A DNA stretch of 64,000 nucleotides, from contig JAXMFT010000001.1 in NCBI GenBank assembly GCA_046347635.1, forward strand, positions 310,001 through 374,000, given 5' to 3'. A program made the position numbers and the translations under genes. The notes beneath the pieces are model-generated. The model ran no database searches and had not been told where the DNA came from. It saw only the letters and a list, made by a program, of their open reading frames with translations. This document shows, piece after piece, positions 62,461 to 64,000 of this stretch; the first letter of the stretch is position 1, and each line of letters starts with the position of its first letter. This DNA comes from JAGVSZ01 sp019137045 (lineage in GTDB: Bacteria; Pseudomonadota; Gammaproteobacteria; Burkholderiales; SG8-39).

Positions 62461-63975
62461 ATGCAAGAGGCGAGCCAGGCGATCGTCACCGGCCGGCTGG
62501 GCCGCTACGAGCTGCTCGGGGAGCTCGGTCGCGGCGCGATGGGCGTCGTGTTCCGGGCGCGCGATCCGATCATCGACCGGGTGGTCGCGCTGAAGACGAT
62601 CGACCCCGGCCGCTCCGGCGCGGCGCACGCGGGCTTCACGGAGCGGTTCTTCCAGGAGGCGCGCTCGGCCGGCCGGCTCAACCACCCCAACATCGTCACC
62701 ATCTACGACGCGGGCGAGGCGGCCGGGCAGGCCTACATCGCCATGGAGTACCTGGAAGGCACCAGCCTGCGCCAGATGCTCGACGAGCACGCGGTCCTGC
62801 CGGTCCAGCGCGCGGTCGAGATCGCCGGCCAGGTCGCGCGCGGCCTCGCGTACGCGCACGAGCACGGCGTCGTCCATCGCGACATCAAGCCGGCCAACAT
62901 CATCATCCTGCGCAATCGCCGGCCCAAGATCACCGACTTCGGCATCGCGCGGCTCGGCGAAGCCGACGTCCTGGCCGGCAGCCGCGCCGGCTCGCCGAAG
63001 TACATGTCGCCGGAGCAGATCCGCGGCGACGGCGCGCTCGACGGCCGCAGCGACCTCTTCTCGCTCGGGGCGGTGCTGTACGAGATGCTCACCGGCCGCC
63101 AGCCCTTCGCCGGCGTCGAGGTGATCGACATCATGCGCGCGGTGCTCGAGAGCACGCCGGCGCCGCCGAGCGCGCACAACGCGGGCGTCCCGCCGGAGCT
63201 CGACGCCCTCGTGCTGCGCATGCTCGCGCAGCGGCCCGACGAGCGCCACCCGAGCGCGCGCTGGCTGTACCGCGAGTTGCGCCAGATCGAGGAGCGCATC
63301 GAGAAGGCGCCGGCAAAGGCGCCCGCCGCGTCCGCGCCGCGGACCGAGACGCGCGCGGTCTCGCCCGAAGATCCGACCCTGGTCATGGGGGCCGCGGGCT
63401 CCACGCCCGCCGTGACCCCCTCCAGGTCGATGCGTCTCGGCGGCTGGATCGCCGCCGGCGCGACGGCGCTGGCGCTCGGCATCGCCGCGCTCGTGCTCGC
63501 CCCGCGCGAGGCGCCGGCCCCCGCGGCCGCGGTCACGGCACCGGTCGTCGCCGCGGCGCCGCCGGTCGTGGAAGCGCCCCCACCGCCGCCCGCGCCGCCC
63601 GCGACGACGGCCGAGAAGAAGACGCCGACGCCGCACCCGGAGCCGCCGCGGCGCGCGGCGAAAAAGCCGCCACCGCCGCCGGCCCCGGTCGTCGAGCCGC
63701 TGCCCACGCCCCTTCCGGTGGTCGAGGTCGCCCCGCTGCCCAAGCCGGCCCCGCCGCCGCCGCCCACCGGCCGGCTCGTCCTCGCGGTCTCGCCCTGGGG
63801 GGAGGTCTACGTCGACGGCAAGCTGCAGGGCACCACGCCGCCGCTCGCGGAAGTGGAGCTCCCGCCGGGCCGGCACCGCGTCGAGATCCGCAACTCGGCG
63901 CAGCTCCCCTATCACACGTTCGTCGAGCTGCGCGCGGGCGAGACCCAGCCGATCCGGCACGCCTTCGCGAACTAG
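62461..63975 (+). CDS. Membrane-anchored serine/threonine protein kinase with PEGA domain
   Basis: A 504-residue Hanks-type kinase. About 17-275 is the catalytic domain: GELGRGAMGVVFRARD (P-loop), Lys in VVALKTID, VVHRDIKPANIII (catalytic Asp) and DFGIARL. A flexible linker leads to one transmembrane helix (about 325-347), a long Pro-rich periplasmic stretch (about 350-435) and a PEGA domain (about 437-504, VSPWGEVYVDGKLQGTTPP). PEGA domains are thought to bind surface structures. The start may be at 62419 or 62461; neither has a clear ribosome site. With PP2C and FHA it forms a phospho-signalling module. Confidence 0.93.
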   Translation: MQEASQAIVTGRLGRYELLGELGRGAMGVVFRARDPIIDRVVALKTIDPGRSGAAHAGFTERFFQEARSAGRLNHPNIVTIYDAGEAAGQAYIAMEYLEGTSLRQMLDEHAVLPVQRAVEIAGQVARGLAYAHEHGVVHRDIKPANIIILRNRRPKITDFGIARLGEADVLAGSRAGSPKYMSPEQIRGDGALDGRSDLFSLGAVLYEMLTGRQPFAGVEVIDIMRAVLESTPAPPSAHNAGVPPELDALVLRMLAQRPDERHPSARWLYRELRQIEERIEKAPAKAPAASAPRTETRAVSPEDPTLVMGAAGSTPAVTPSRSMRLGGWIAAGATALALGIAALVLAPREAPAPAAAVTAPVVAAAPPVVEAPPPPPAPPATTAEKKTPTPHPEPPRRAAKKPPPPPAPVVEPLPTPLPVVEVAPLPKPAPPPPPTGRLVLAVSPWGEVYVDGKLQGTTPPLAEVELPPGRHRVEIRNSAQLPYHTFVELRAGETQPIRHAFAN

Positions 63976-64000
63976 CGCGCCGGCCCGCGCGGCCGCGCGC

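Overview
The window is 64 kb of very GC-rich DNA (roughly 70% by eye) packed with short-spaced, often overlapping genes. Gene content points to a free-living betaproteobacterium, most likely Burkholderiales-like: TAXI-type TRAP and Liv-type ABC uptake systems, many CoA-linked catabolic enzymes, 3-hydroxybutyrate/PHB enzymes and an orphan EgtB/SenA-like protein. I see no rRNA, tRNA, CRISPR array, insertion sequence, phage gene or origin. It reads as ordinary chromosome.

Layout. 1-6.7 kb: end of an HpcH/HpaI-type aldolase, a 2-hydroxyacid dehydrogenase, a TAXI TRAP transporter (binding protein plus fused permease), an MFS carrier and a universal stress protein behind an FNR-type box. 6.7-17.8 kb: VOC protein, a QmcA/NfeD pair, a 951-residue TPR-glycosyltransferase-methyltransferase-pyruvyltransferase-like fusion, a DUF1223 protein, MFS, LLM oxidoreductase, a Cys-rich mini-protein, DUF456 and DUF374 proteins. 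17.8-25 kb: SDR, enoyl-CoA hydratase, VOC, acyl-CoA ligase, then a class III cyclase translationally coupled to a patatin, divergent from 3-hydroxybutyrate dehydrogenase. 25-28.4 kb: small secreted or membrane proteins (cupin, DUF1622, DUF302, EF-hand) and an MFS carrier. 28.5-33.6 kb: a complete five-gene Liv ABC transporter. 33.7-40.7 kb: SMR exporter, bifunctional beta-oxidation protein and thiolase, thioesterase, SDR, GST, TonB-C-like protein. 40.9-44.5 kb: EgtB/SenA-like enzyme and a paired acyl-CoA dehydrogenase. 44.6-48.2 kb: UDP-glucuronate decarboxylase followed by a frame-disrupted stretch (solute-binding pseudogene, disrupted dusA). 48.2-57.3 kb: lipoprotein, DMT transporter, methyltransferase, CoA-transferase pair, CMD protein, thioesterase, secreted PHB-depolymerase-like esterase, aldehyde dehydrogenase, HAD nucleotidase. 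57.3-60.7 kb: LysR regulator divergent from three tiny secreted proteins, two of them near-identical tandem copies, then an NmrA-like protein and a membrane protein. 60.7-64 kb: a Ser/Thr signalling module of FHA protein, PP2C phosphatase and PEGA-domain kinase.

How it fits together. The transporters (TAXI, Liv, MFS) bring in organic acids or amino acids. The ligase, hydratases, dehydrogenases, thiolase and CoA-transferase degrade CoA esters. BdhA and the secreted esterase handle 3-hydroxybutyrate or its polymer.

The least explained parts are the tandem secreted mini-proteins at 58.4-59.1 kb, the four-module fusion at 8.9-11.7 kb, the cyclase-patatin couple at 21.7-24.1 kb, and the cluster of frameshifts at 45.6-47.2 kb. 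All functional calls are from motif recognition by eye; no database search was run.
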